64,000 nt of DNA from Manihot esculenta (Eukaryota; Streptophyta; Magnoliopsida; Malpighiales; Euphorbiaceae): NCBI RefSeq assembly GCF_001659605.2, contig NC_035169.2, positions 17,546,263 to 17,610,262 of the forward strand. Reading direction: 5' to 3'. Below the pieces are notes generated by a model that was not told the origin of the DNA, did no database searches, and saw only the letters and a list, made by a program, of their open reading frames with translations. Shown here in pieces: positions 10,514 to 20,730 of the stretch (positions are counted from its first letter, which is position 1; each line of letters begins with the position of its first letter). A program made the translations under genes and the position numbers.

Positions 10514-10916
10514 GTTGTGTCCCTCGCAATCATATTACACATACGCTTCCCCCACCTCGGCGCGGCGTGGCACCGTCGCACCCCTCTCCATCCGGCGCGT
10601 GGGCCCCGCTCCCGTACCATGCCTTCCCCTGCCCCCTCTTCGCCTCCCGTCCTAGTGCCTTCTCTCCTCCCCGTGCTGCTTCGTCGTTGCGGGACTCCTT
10701 CCCCCGCCTGTCTTTCCGTCTCGTGGCCCTGTCTTCTTGCTCGTTCGTCCGCTTTCGGCGATCTTCATTTTTCTTTCTTCATTCCCGTTTTACTTATCGA
10801 GATGTACAGGTATTTAGATTGATAGCAATACAAATGGGAGAAAATAAAAAGCCCAAATAGCACCACCGGCGGTGAGGAGAGCTGCGGAGGAGGAAAAGAA
10901 AATAAAAAAAAAAGTA

Positions 10917-11035
10917 TGGGTGCAACACGAGGACTTCCCAAGAGGTCACCCAACTTAGTACTGCTCTTGCCCAAGCACGTTTAACTTCGGAGTTCTAATG
11001 GGATCCGGTGCATTAGTGATGGTATGATCGCACCC
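10917..11035 (-). rRNA. 5S rRNA copy 10
   Basis: 119 bp, near consensus. First gene of higher-order repeat A. Partner of copy 18. Confidence 0.86.
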
Positions 11036-11437
11036 GTCGTGTCCCTCGCAATCATATTACATATACGCTTCACCCACGTCGGCGCGGCATGGCGCCGTCC
11101 CGCCCCTCTCCATCCGAGGCATTGGCCCCGCTCCAGTACCATGCCTTCCCCTGCCCCCTCTTCGCCTCCCGTCCTGGTGCCTTCTCCCCTCCCCATGCTG
11201 CTCCGTCGTTGCGAGACTCCCTCCCCCGCCTGTCTTTCCGTCTCGCGGCCCTGTCTTCTTGCTTGTTCGTCTGCTTGCGGCGATCTTCATTTTTCTTTCT
11301 TCATTCCCGTTTTACTTTTTGAGATGTACAGGTATTTAGATTGATAGCAATACAAATGGGAGAATATAAGTAGCCCAAATAGCACCGCCGGCGGTGAGGT
11401 GCGCTGCGGAAAAGGAAAAGAAAATAAAAAAAAAGTA

Positions 11438-11556
11438 TGCGTGCAACACGAGGACTTTCCAATCGGTCACCCATCTTAGTACTGCTCTCGCCCAAGCACG
11501 TTTAACTTCAAAGTTGTTATGGGATCCGGTGCATTAGTGATGGTATGATCACACCC
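11438..11556 (-). rRNA. 5S rRNA copy 11
   Basis: 119 bp. GACTTTCCAATCGG and CTTCAAAGTTGTTATGGG differ from consensus. Partner of copy 19. Confidence 0.85.
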
Positions 11557-11948
11557 GTTGTGTCCCTCGCAATCATATTACACATACGCTTCCCCCACCT
11601 CGGCACGGCGTGGCATCGTCCTGCCCCTCTCCATCCGAAGCGTGGTCCCCGCTCCAGTACCGTGCCTTCCCATGCCCCCTCTTCGCCTCCCGTCCTAGTG
11701 CCTTCTTCCCTCTTCGTGCTGCTCTGTCGTTGCGGGACTCCCTCCCCCGCCTGTCTTTCCGTCTCGTGGCCCTGTCTTCTTACTGGTTTGTCTGCTTTCG
11801 GCGATCTTCATTTTTCTTTCTTCATTCCCGTTTTACTTTTCGAGATGTACAGGTATTTAGATTGATAGCAATACAAATGGGAGAAAATAAACAGCCCAAA
11901 TAGTACCGCCGGCGGTGAGGAGCGCTGCGGAGAAGGAAAAAAAAAGCA

Positions 11949-12067
11949 TGGGTGCAACACGAGGACTTCTTAAGAGGTCACCCATCTTAGTACTGCTCCT
12001 GCCCTAGCACATTTAACTTCGGAGTTCTGATGGGATCCGGTGCATTAGTGTTGGTATCATCGCACAC
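11949..12067 (-). rRNA. 5S rRNA copy 12
   Basis: 119 bp. The 5' end is altered (GTATCATCGCACAC for GTATGATCGCACCC on the plus strand), which affects the transcript start. Partner of copy 20. Confidence 0.83.
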
Positions 12068-12464
12068 GTTGTGTCCTTCGCAATCAAATTACACATACGC
12101 TTCCCCCAACTCGACGCGGCGCGGCGTCGTCCCGCCCCTTTCCATCCGGCGCGTGGGCCCCGCTCCCGTACCTTGCCTTCCCCTGCCCCCTCTTCGCCTC
12201 CCGTCCCAATGCCTTCTCCCCTCCCCGTGCTGCTCCGTTGCTTCGGGACTCCCTCCCCCGCCTGTCTTTCCGTCTCATGGCCCTATCTTCTTGCTCGTTC
12301 GTCCGCTTTCGGCGATCTTTATTTTTCTTTCTTAATTCCCGTTTTACTTTACGAGATGTACAGGTATTTAGATTGATAGCAATACAAATGGGAGAAAATA
12401 AAAAGCCCAAATAGCACCGTCGGCGGTGAGGAGCGCTGCGGAGGAGGAAAAAAAAAAAAGAGCA

Positions 12465-12579
12465 GGGGAGCAACACGAGGACTTCCCGGTCACCCATCTT
12501 AGTACTGCTCTCGCCCAAGCACGTTTAACTTCGGAGTTCTAATGGGATCCGGTGCATTAGCAATGGTATGATCACACCC
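12465..12579 (-). rRNA. 5S rRNA copy 13, 4 bp deletion
   Basis: 115 bp. Same 4 bp deletion as copy 9 plus GGGGAGCAAC for GGGGTGCAAC. Partner of copy 21. Confidence 0.84.
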
Positions 12580-12927
12580 ATTGTGTCCTTCGCAATCATA
12601 TTACACATACGCTTCCCCCACCTCGGCGCGGCGTGGCGCCGTCTCGTCCCTCTCCATTCGGCGCGTGTGCCCCGCTCTCGTACCGTGCGTTCCCCTGCCC
12701 CCTCTTCAACCTCCGTCCCAGTGCCTTCTCCCCTCCCCATGTTGCTCCGTCGTTGCGGGACTCCCTCCCTCGTCTGTCTTTCCATCTCGTGGCCCTGTCT
12801 TCTTGCTCGTTCGTCCGCTTTCTGCGATCTTCATTTTTCTTTCTTCATTCCCGTTTTACTTTTCGAGATGTACAGGTACTTAGATTGATAGCACTACAAA
12901 TGGGAGAAAATAAAAAGCCCAAATAGC

Positions 12928-13214
12928 ACCGCCGGCAGTGAGGAGCGCTGCGGAGGAGGAAAAAAAATAAAAAAAAAAAGTAGGGGTGCTCTTCGCCTCC
13001 CGTCCTAGTGCCTTCTACCCTCCCCGTGCTTCTCCATCATTGCGGGACTCCCTCCCCCGCCTGTCTTTCTGTCTCGTGGCCCTGTCTTCTTGCTCGTTCG
13101 TCCACTTTCGGCGATCTTCTTTTTTCTTTCTTCATTCCCATTTTACTTTTTGAGATGTACAGGTATTTAGATTGATAGCAATACAAATGGGAGAAAATAA
13201 AAAGCCCAAATAGC
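12928..13214 (-). repeat. 5S unit lacking the gene
   Basis: After GTAGGGGTGC, only the first few gene bases, the sequence jumps to TCTTCGCCTCC in the spacer. The same junction recurs at 17175-17460. Confidence 0.87.
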
Positions 13215-13246
13215 ACCGCCAGCGGTGAGGAGCGCTGCGGAGGAGG

Positions 13247-13264
13247 AAAAAAATAAATAAAAAA
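13247..13264 (-). terminator. Representative 5S pol III terminator
   Basis: The A-rich run on the plus strand reads as T-runs on the transcribed strand a few bases after the 3' end of copy 14. Every 5S unit with a gene here has such a run of variable length. Confidence 0.7.
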
Positions 13265-13269
13265 GAGTA

Positions 13270-13388
13270 GGGGTGCAATCCCAGGACTTCCCAAGAGCTC
13301 AGCCTTCTTAGTACTGCTCTCGCCCAAGCACGTTTAACTTTGGAGTTCTGATGGGATCCGGTGCAATAATGCTGGTATGATCGCACCC
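13270..13388 (-). rRNA. 5S rRNA copy 14
   Basis: 119 bp. GCAATCCCAGGAC replaces GCAACACGAGGAC, which disturbs pairing at the 3' end of the RNA. Partner of copy 22. Confidence 0.84.
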
Positions 13389-13420
13389 GTTGTGTCCCTC
13401 GCAATCAAATTACACATATG
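13389..13420 (-). promoter_or_regulatory. Representative 5S upstream promoter region
   Basis: On the minus strand a C precedes the start, a GC pair lies about 13-14 bases upstream, and an AT-rich TATGTGTA-like stretch lies about 23-30 bases upstream. These correspond to the -1 C, -12 GC and -28 TATA-like positions known to matter in plant 5S genes. The region is conserved before most copies, but lost before copy 6. Confidence 0.6.
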
Positions 13421-13793
13421 CTTCCCCCACCTCGACGCGGCGCGGTGCCGTCCCGCCCTTCTCCATCCGGCGCGCGGGCCCGGCTCCCGTACAGTGCTTT
13501 CCCCTACCCCCTCTTCACATCCCGTCCCTGTGCCTTCTCCCCTCCCTGTGCTACTCCATCGCTGCGGGACTCCCTCCCCCGCTTGTCTTTCCGTCTCGTG
13601 GCCCTGTCTTCTTGCTCGTTCGTCCGCTTTCGGCGATCTTCATTTTTCTTTCTTCATTTCCGTTTTACTTTTCGAGATGTGAAGGTATTTAGATTGATAG
13701 TAATACAAATGGGAGAAAATAAAAAGCCCAAATAGCACCGCCGGCGGTGAGGAGCGCTGCGGAGGAGGAAAAAAATAAAAAAAAAAAAGAGTA

Positions 13794-13848
13794 GGGATGC
13801 AACACCAGGACTTCTCAAGAGGTCACCCTTCTTAGTACTGCTCTCGCC
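13794..13848 (-). pseudogene. 5S rRNA stub (copy 15)
   Basis: Only the 3' 55 bp of the gene remain. After CTCTCGCC the sequence continues with TCCGTCGCTGCGGG of the spacer, so the promoter and 5' half are gone. Partner stub at 18036-18090. Confidence 0.9.
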
Positions 13849-14086
13849 TCCGTCGCTGCGGGACTCCCTCCTCCGCCTGTCTTTCTGTCTTGTGGCCCTG
13901 TCTTCTTGCTCGTTCGTCCGCTTTCAGCGATCTTCATTTTTCTTTTTTCATTCCCGTTTTACTTTTCGAGATGTACAGGCATTTAGATTGATAGCAATAC
14001 AAATGGGAGAAAATAAAAAGCCCAAATAGCACCGCCGGTGGTGAGGAGCGCTGCGGAGGAGGAAAAAAAATATAAAAAAAAGCGTA

Positions 14087-14205
14087 AGGGTGCAACACGA
14101 GGACTTCTCAAGAGGTCACCCATCTTAGTACTGCTCTCGCCCAAGCACGTTTATCTTCGGAGTTCTGATGGGATTCGGTGCATTAGTGCTGTTATGATCG
14201 CACCC
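14087..14205 (-). rRNA. 5S rRNA copy 16
   Basis: 119 bp. TTTATCTTCGG, GGATTCGG and GCTGTTATG are private changes shared with copy 24. Confidence 0.85.
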
Positions 14206-14637
14206 GTTGTGTCCCTCGCAATCAAATTACACATACGCTTCCCCCACCTCTGCGCGGCGTGGCGCTGTCCCGCCCCTCTCCATCCGGCACGTGCGTCCCG
14301 CCCCTCTCCATCCGGCACGTGCATCCCGCTCCCGTACCGTGCCTTCCCTTGCCCCCTCTTCGCCTCCCGTCCCAGTGGCTTCTCCCCTCCCTGTGCTGCT
14401 ACGTCGCTACGGGACTCCCTCCTTCGCCTGTCTTTCCATCTCGTGGCCCTGTCCTCTTGTTCGTTCGTTCGCTTTCGGCGATCTTCATTTTTCTTTCTTC
14501 ATTCCTGTTTTACTTTTCGAAATGTACATGCATTTAGATTGATAGCAATACAAATGGGAGAAATGAAAAAGCCCAAATAGCTCCGCCGGCGGTGAGGAGC
14601 GCTGCGGAGGAGGAAAAAAATATTAAAAAAAGGAGTA

Positions 14638-14756
14638 AGGGTGCAACACGAGGACTTCCCAAGAGGTAACCCATCTTAGTACTGCTCCCGCCCAAGCACG
14701 TTTAACTTTGGAGTTCTGATGGGATCCGGGGCATTAGTGCTGGTATGATTGCACCA
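14638..14756 (-). rRNA. 5S rRNA copy 17
   Basis: 119 bp. AGGTAACCC, the GGGGCATTAG change and the altered 5' end GATTGCACCA weaken it. Partner of copy 25. Confidence 0.84.
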
Positions 14757-15163
14757 ATTGTCTCACTCGGAATCAAATTACACATATGCTTCCCCCACCT
14801 CGGCCCGGCGCGGCGCGGTGCCGTTTCGGCCCTCTCCATCCGGCGTGTGGGTCCCATTCCCGTACCGTGCCTTCCTCTGCCCCCTCTTCGCCTCCCGTCC
14901 CAGTGCCTTCTCCCCTCCCCGTGCTGCTCCTTCGCTGCGGAACTCCCTCCCCTGCTTGTCTTTCCGTCTCGTGGCCCTGTCTTCTTGCTCGTTCGTCCAC
15001 TTTCGGCGATCTTCATTTTTCTTTCTTCATTCCCATTTTACTTTTTGAGATGTGAAGGTATTTATATTGATAGCAATACAAATGGGAGAAAATAAAAAGC
15101 CCAAATAGCACCGCCGGCTTTGAGGAGAGCTGCGGAGGAGGAAAAGAAAATAAAAAAAAAATA

Positions 15164-15281
15164 TGGGTGCAATACGAGGACTTCCCAAGAGGTCACCCAT
15201 CTTAGTGTTGCTCTTCCCAAGCACGTTTAACTTCGGAGTTCTAATGGGATCCGGTGCATTATTGATGGTATGATCGCACCC
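15164..15281 (-). rRNA. 5S rRNA copy 18
   Basis: 118 bp. One base is missing in CTCTTCCCAAG (consensus CTCTCGCCCAAG). Partner of copy 10. Confidence 0.84.
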
Positions 15282-15686
15282 GTCGTGTCCCTCGCAATCA
15301 CATTACACATACGCTTCACCCACCTCGGCGCGGCGTGGCGCCGTCCCGCCCCTCTCCATCCGAAGCGTGGGCCCCGCTCCAGTACCGTGCCTTCCCCTGC
15401 CCCCTCTTCGCCTCCCGTCCTGGTGCCTTCTCCCCTCCCCGTGCTGCTCCGTCATTGTGAGACTCCCTCCCCCGCCTGTCTTTCCGTCTCGTGGCCCTGT
15501 CTTCTTGCTCGTTCATCTGCTTTCGGCGATCTTCATTTTTCTTTCTTCATTCCCGTTTTACTTTTTGAGATGTACAGGTATTTAGATTGATAGCAATACA
15601 AATGGGAGAATATAAACAGCCCAAATAGCACCGCCGGCGGTGAGGAGCGCTGTGGAGGAGGAAAAGAAAATAAAAAAAAAAAAGTA

Positions 15687-15805
15687 TGGGTGCAACACGA
15701 GGACTTTCCAATAGGTCACCCATCTTAGTACTGCTCTCGCCCAAGCACGTTTAACTTCAAAGTTCTTATGGGATCCGGTGCATTAGTGATGGTATGATCG
15801 CACCC
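15687..15805 (-). rRNA. 5S rRNA copy 19
   Basis: 119 bp. Shares GACTTTCCAAT and CTTCAAAGTTCTTATGGG-type changes with copy 11. Confidence 0.85.
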
Positions 15806-16197
15806 GTTGTGTCCCTCGCAATCATATTACACATACGCTTCCCCCACCTCGGCACGGCGTGGCGTCGTCCTGCCCCTCTCCATCCGAAGCGTGGTCCCCG
15901 CTCCAGTACCGTGCCTTCCCCTGCCCCCTCTTCGCCTCCCGTCCTAGTGCCTTCTCCCCTCCTCGTGCTGCTCTGTCGTTGCGGGACTCCCTCCCCCGCC
16001 TGTCTTTCCGTCTCGTGGCCCTGTCTTCTTACTGGTTTGTCTGCTTTCGGCGATCTTCATTTTTCTTTCTTCATTCCCGTTTTACTTTTCGAGATGTACA
16101 GGTATTTAGATTGATAGCAATACAAATGGGAGAAAATAAACAGCCGAAATAGTACCGCCGGCGGTGAGGAGCGCTGCGGAGAAGGAAAAAAAAAGCA

Positions 16198-16316
16198 CGG
16201 GTGCAACACGAGGACTTCTCAAGAGGTCACCCATCTTAGTACTGCTCCCGCCCTAGCACATTTAACTTCGGAGTTCTGATGGGATCCGGTGCATTAGTGT
16301 TGGTATCATCGCACAC
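16198..16316 (-). rRNA. 5S rRNA copy 20
   Basis: 119 bp. Same altered 5' end (ATCATCGCACAC) as copy 12. Confidence 0.83.
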
Positions 16317-16711
16317 GTTGTGTCCTTCGCAATCAAATTACACATACGCTTCCCCCAACTCGACGCGGCGCGGCGTCGTCCCGCCCCTTTCCATCCGGCG
16401 CGTGGGCCCCGCTCCCGTACCTTGCCTTCCCCTGCCCCCTCTTCACCTCCCGTCCCAATGCCTTCTCCCCTCCCCGTGCTGCTCCGTTGCTTCGGGACTC
16501 CCTCCCCTGCCTGTCTTTCCGTCTCGTGGCCCTATCTTCTTGCTCGTTCGTCCGCTTTCGGCGATCTTTATTTTTCTTTCTTAATTCCCGTTTTACTTTA
16601 CGAGATGTACAGGTATTTAGATTGATAGCAATACAAATGGGAGAAAATAAAAAGCCCAAATAGCACCGCCGGCAGTGAGGAGCGCTGCGGAGGAGGAAAA
16701 AAAAAAGAGCA

Positions 16712-16826
16712 GGGGAGCAACACGAGGACTTCCCGGTCACCCATCTTAGTACTGCTCTCGCCCAAGCACGTTTAACTTCGGAGTTCTAATGGGATCCGGT
16801 GCATTAGTGATGGTATGATCAGACCC
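16712..16826 (-). rRNA. 5S rRNA copy 21, 4 bp deletion
   Basis: 115 bp. Shares the 4 bp deletion and the GGGGAGCAAC change with copy 13. Confidence 0.84.
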
Positions 16827-17174
16827 ATTGTGTCCCTCGCAATCATATTACACATACGCTTCCCCCACCTCGGCGCGACGTGGCGCCGTCTCGTCCCTCT
16901 CCATTCGGCGCGTGTGCCCTGCTCCCGTACCGTGCGTTCCCCTGCCCCCTCTTCGCCTTCCGTCCCAGTGCCTTCTCCCCTCCCCATGTTGCTACGTCGT
17001 TGCGGGACTCCCTCCCTCGTCTGTCTTTCCATCTCGTGGCCCTGTCTTCTTGCTCGTTCGTCCGCTTTCTGCGATCTTCATTTTTCTTTCTTCATTCCTG
17101 TTTTACTTTTTGAGATGTACAGGTACTTAGATTGATAGCACTATAAATGGGAGAAAATAAAAAGCCCAAATAGC

Positions 17175-17460
17175 ACCGCCGGCAGTGAGGAGCACTGCGG
17201 AGGAGGAAAAAAAAAAAAAAAAAAAAAGTAGGGGTGCTCTTCGCCTCCAGTCCTAGTGCCTTACCCTCCCCGTGCTTCTCCATCATTGCGGGACTCCCTC
17301 CCCCGCCTGTCTTTCCGTCTCGTGGCCTTGTCTTCTTGCTCGTTCGTCCACTTTCGGCAGTCTTCTTTTTTCTTTCTTCATTCCCATTTTACTTTTTGAG
17401 ATGTACAGGTATTTAGATTGATAGCAATACAAATGGGAGAAAATAAAAAGCCCAAATAGC
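17175..17460 (-). repeat. 5S unit lacking the gene
   Basis: Same deletion junction (GGGGTGC to TCTTCGCCTCC) as 12928-13214, plus a long A-run near 17205-17227. Confidence 0.87.
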
Positions 17461-17515
17461 ACCGCCGGCGGTGAGGAGCGCTGCGGAGGAGGAAAAAAAT
17501 AAAAAAAAAAGAGTA

Positions 17516-17634
17516 GGGGTGCAATCCCAGGACTTCCCAAGAGGTCACCCTTCTTAGTACTGCTCTCGCCCAAGCACGTTTAACTTTGGAGTTCTGATGG
17601 GATCCGGTGCAATAATGCTGGTATGATCGCACCC
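17516..17634 (-). rRNA. 5S rRNA copy 22
   Basis: 119 bp. Shares GCAATCCCAGGAC with copy 14. Confidence 0.84.
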
Positions 17635-18035
17635 GTTGTGTCCCTCGCAATCAAATTACACATATGCTTCCCCCACCTCGACGCGGCACGGTGTCGTCCC
17701 GCCCTTCTACATCCGGCGCGTGGGCCCGGCTCTCGTACAGTGCTTTCCCCTACCCCCTCTTCGCCTCCCGTCCCAGTGCCTTCTCCCCTCCCTGAGCTAC
17801 TCCATCGCTGCGGGACTCCCTCCCCCGCTTGTCTTTCCGTCTCGTGGCCCTGTCTTCTTGCTCGTTCGTCCGCTTTCGGCGATCTTCATTTTTCTTTCTT
17901 CATTTCCGTTTTACTTTTCGAGATGTGAAGGTATTTAGATTGATAGCAATACAAATGGGAGACAATAAAAAGCCCAAATAGCACCGCCGGCGGTGAGGAG
18001 CGCTGCGGAGCAGGAAAAAAAAAAAAAAAAGAGTA

Positions 18036-18090
18036 GAGATGCAACACCAGGACTTCTCAAGAGGTCACCCTTCTTAGTATTGCTCTCGCC
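18036..18090 (-). pseudogene. 5S rRNA stub (copy 23)
   Basis: 55 bp remnant with the same breakpoint (CTCTCGCC joined to TCCGTCGC) as 13794-13848. Confidence 0.9.
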
Positions 18091-18329
18091 TCCGTCGCTG
18101 CGGGACTCCCTCCCCCGCCTGTCTTTCTGTCTTGTGGCCCTGTCTTCTTGCTCGTTCGTCCGCTTTCGGCGATCTTCATTTTTCTTTTTTCATTCCCGTT
18201 TTACTTTTCGAGATGTACAGGCATTTAGATTGATAGCAATACAAATGGGAGAAAATAAAAAGCCCAAATAGCACCGCCGGCGGTGAGGAGCGCTGCGGAG
18301 GAGGAAAAAAATATATAAAAAAAAGCGTA

Positions 18330-18448
18330 AGGGTGCAACACGAGGACTTCTCAAGAGGTCACCCATCTTAGTACTGCTCTCGCCCAAGCACGTTTATCTT
18401 CGGAGTTCTGATGGGATTCGGTGCATTAGTGCTGTTATGATCGCACCC
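18330..18448 (-). rRNA. 5S rRNA copy 24
   Basis: 119 bp. Shares TTTATCTTCGG, GGATTCGG and GCTGTTATG with copy 16. Confidence 0.85.
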
Positions 18449-18880
18449 GTTGTGTCCCTCGCAATCAAATTACACATACGCTTCCCCCACCTCTGCGCGG
18501 CGTGGCGCTGTCCCGCCCCTCTCCATCCGGCACGTGCGTCCCGCCCCTCTCCATCCGGCACGTGCATCCCGCTCCCGTACCGTGCCTTCCCTTGCCCCCT
18601 CTTCGCCTCCCGTCCCAGTGGCTTCTCCCCTCCCTGTGCTGCTACGTCGCTACGGGACTCCCTCCTTCTCCTGTCTTTCCATCTCGTGGCCCTGTCTTCT
18701 TGCTCGTTCGTTCGCTTTCGGCGATCTTCATTTTTCTTTCTTCATTCCCGTTTTACTTTTCGAAATGTACATGCATTTAGATTGATAGCAATACAAATGG
18801 GAGAAATGAAAAAGCCCAAATAGCTCCGCCGGTGGTGAGGAGCGCTGCGGAGGAGGAAAAAAATATTAAAAAAAGGAGTA

Positions 18881-18999
18881 AGGGTGCAACACGAGGACTT
18901 CCCAAGAGGTAACCCATCTTAGTACTGCTCCCGCCCAAGCACGTTTAACTTTGGAGTTCTGATGAGATACGGGGCATTAGTGCTGGTATGATTGCACCA
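18881..18999 (-). rRNA. 5S rRNA copy 25
   Basis: 119 bp. Shares AGGTAACCC and the altered GATTGCACCA end with copy 17, plus a further change GATGAGATACGG. Confidence 0.83.
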
Positions 19000-19399
19000 G
19001 TTGTCTCACTCGGAATCAAATTACACATATGCTTCCCCCACCTCGGCCCGGCGCGGCGCGGTGCCGTTTCGGCCCTCTCCATCCGGCGTGTGGGTCCCGT
19101 TCCCGTACCGTGCCTTCCTCTGCCCCCTCTTTGCCTCCCGTCCCAGTGCCTTCTCCCCTCCCCGTGCTGCTCCGTCGCTGCGGGACTCCCTCCCCTGCTT
19201 GTCTTTCCGTCTCGTGGCCCTGTCTTCTTGCTCGTTCGTCCACTTTCGGCGATCTTCATTTTTCTTTCTTCATTCCCATTTTACTTTTTGAGATGTGAAG
19301 GTATTTAGATTGATAGCAATACAAATGGGAGAAAATAAAAAGCCCAAGTAGCACCGCCGGCAGTGAGGAGCATTGCGGAGGAGGAAAAAAAAAAGAGTA

Positions 19400-19518
19400 G
19401 GGGTGCAACACAAGAACTTCCCAAGAGGTCACCCATCTTAGTACTGCTCCCGCCCAAGCACGTTTAAATTTCGAGTTCTGATAGGATCCGGTGCATTAGT
19501 GCTGGTATGATCACACCC
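19400..19518 (-). rRNA. 5S rRNA copy 26
   Basis: 119 bp. CAACACAAGAAC and AAATTTCGAGTTCTGATAGG are private changes. First gene after the higher-order duplication. Confidence 0.84.
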
Positions 19519-19918
19519 GTTGTGTCCCTCGGAATCAACTTACACATACGCTTCACCCACCTTGGCCCAGCGCGGCATGGCGCCGTCTCGCCCCTCTCCA
19601 TCCGACGCATGGGCCCCGCTCCCGTACCGTGCCTTCCCCTGCCCCCTCTTCGCCTCCCGTCCCAGTGCCTTCTCCCCTCCCCGTGCTGCTCCGTCGCTGC
19701 GGGACTCCCTCCCCTGCCTGTCTTTCTATCTCGTGGCGCTGTCTTCATGCTCGTTCGTCCGCTTTCGGGGATCTTCATTTTTCTTTCTTCATTCCCATTT
19801 TACTTTTCAAGATGTGAAGGTATTTAGATTGATAGCAATACAAATGGGAGAAAATAAAAAGCCCAAATAGCACCGCCGGCGGTGAGGAGCGCTGCGGAGG
19901 AGGAAAAAAAAAAGAGTA

Positions 19919-20036
19919 GAGGTGCAACACGAGAACTGCCAAGAGATCACCCATCTTAGTACTGCTCTCGCCCAAGCACGTTTAACTTCAGAGTTCTGAT
20001 GGGATCCGGTGCATTAGTGCTGGTATGATCGCACCC
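19919..20036 (-). rRNA. 5S rRNA copy 27
   Basis: 118 bp. GAGAACTGCCAAGAGATCAC has one base missing and substitutions in the box C region. A 21 bp stretch of the upstream spacer is duplicated in tandem just beyond (about 20038-20080). Confidence 0.83.
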
Positions 20037-20451
20037 GTTGTGTCCCTCGCAATCAAATTGTGTCCCTCGCAATCAAATTACACATACGCTTACCCCACCT
20101 CGGCGTGGCGCGGCGCCATCTCGCCCCTCTCCATCCAGCGCGTGGGCCCCGTTCCTGTGCCGTGCCTTCCCCTGCCCCCTCTTCGCCTCCCGTCCCAGTG
20201 CCTTCTCCCTTCCCCGTGCTGCTCCGTCGCTGCGGGACTCTCTCCTCTGCCTGTCTTTTCATCTCGTGGCCCTGTCTTTTTGCTCGTTCGTCCGCTTTCT
20301 GCGATCTTCATTTTTCTTTCTTCATTCCCATTTTACTTTTCGAGATGTACAGGCATTTAGATTGATAGCAATACAAATGGGAGAAAATAAAAAGCCCAAT
20401 TAGCACCGCCGGCGGTGAGAAGCGTTGCGGAGGAGGAAAAAAAAAAGAGTA

Positions 20452-20571
20452 GGGGTGCAACACGAGAACTTCCCAAGAGGTCACCCATCTTAGTACTGCT
20501 CTAAGCCCAAGCACGTTTAAATTCGGAGTTCTGATGGGATCCGGTGCATTAGTGCTGGTATGATCGCACCC
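20452..20571 (-). rRNA. 5S rRNA copy 28 (last in array)
   Basis: 120 bp. CTCTAAGCCCAAG has an inserted base within the internal promoter region. The spacer of this unit ends at 20730, where array sequence stops. Confidence 0.83.
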
Positions 20572-20730
20572 GTTGTGTCCCTCGCAATCAAATTACACAT
20601 ACGCTTCTCCACCTCGGCGCGGCGCGGCGCCATCTCGCCCCTCTCCATCCGGCGCGTGGGCCCTGCTCCTGTACCGTGCCTTCCCCTGCCCCCTCTTCGT
20701 CTCCTATCCCAGTGCCTTCTCCCCTCCCCG

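Larger units (their letters stand above)
10862..15109 (-). repeat. 5S higher-order repeat, copy A (4.25 kb)
   Basis: Spans genes 10-17, including one gene-less unit and one 55 bp stub. It is matched unit for unit by 15110-19352 at offsets of 4242-4249 bp. Shared private lesions (the 4 bp deletion, gene-less unit, stub, and a tandem duplication of the CGCCCCTCTCCATCCGGCAC stretch near 14270-14320) show it was duplicated as a block. Confidence 0.92.
15110..19352 (-). repeat. 5S higher-order repeat, copy B (4.24 kb)
   Basis: Genes 18-25 in the same order and with the same lesions as copy A. Small indels give offsets from 4249 bp down to 4242 bp. Confidence 0.92.
3009..20730 (-). repeat. 5S ribosomal DNA tandem array (minus strand)
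   Basis: Tandem units of mostly 515-546 bp each hold a 119 bp gene. Read on the minus strand the gene starts GGGTGCGATCATACC and ends GTGTTGCACCC, the standard plant 5S rRNA. The spacer has a GC-rich part (CCGTACCGTGCC, CTTCTCCCCTCCCC, CGTCTCGTGGCCCTGTC), an AT-rich part (TTTAGATTGATAGC, GGGAGAAAATAAAAAGCC) and a poly-A stretch that reads as a poly-T pol III terminator after each gene. The block begins at the end of a retrotransposon LTR and stops abruptly within the spacer at 20730. It is interrupted by a solo LTR at 7200-8873. Units vary markedly, as expected at the edge of an array. Confidence 0.97.
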
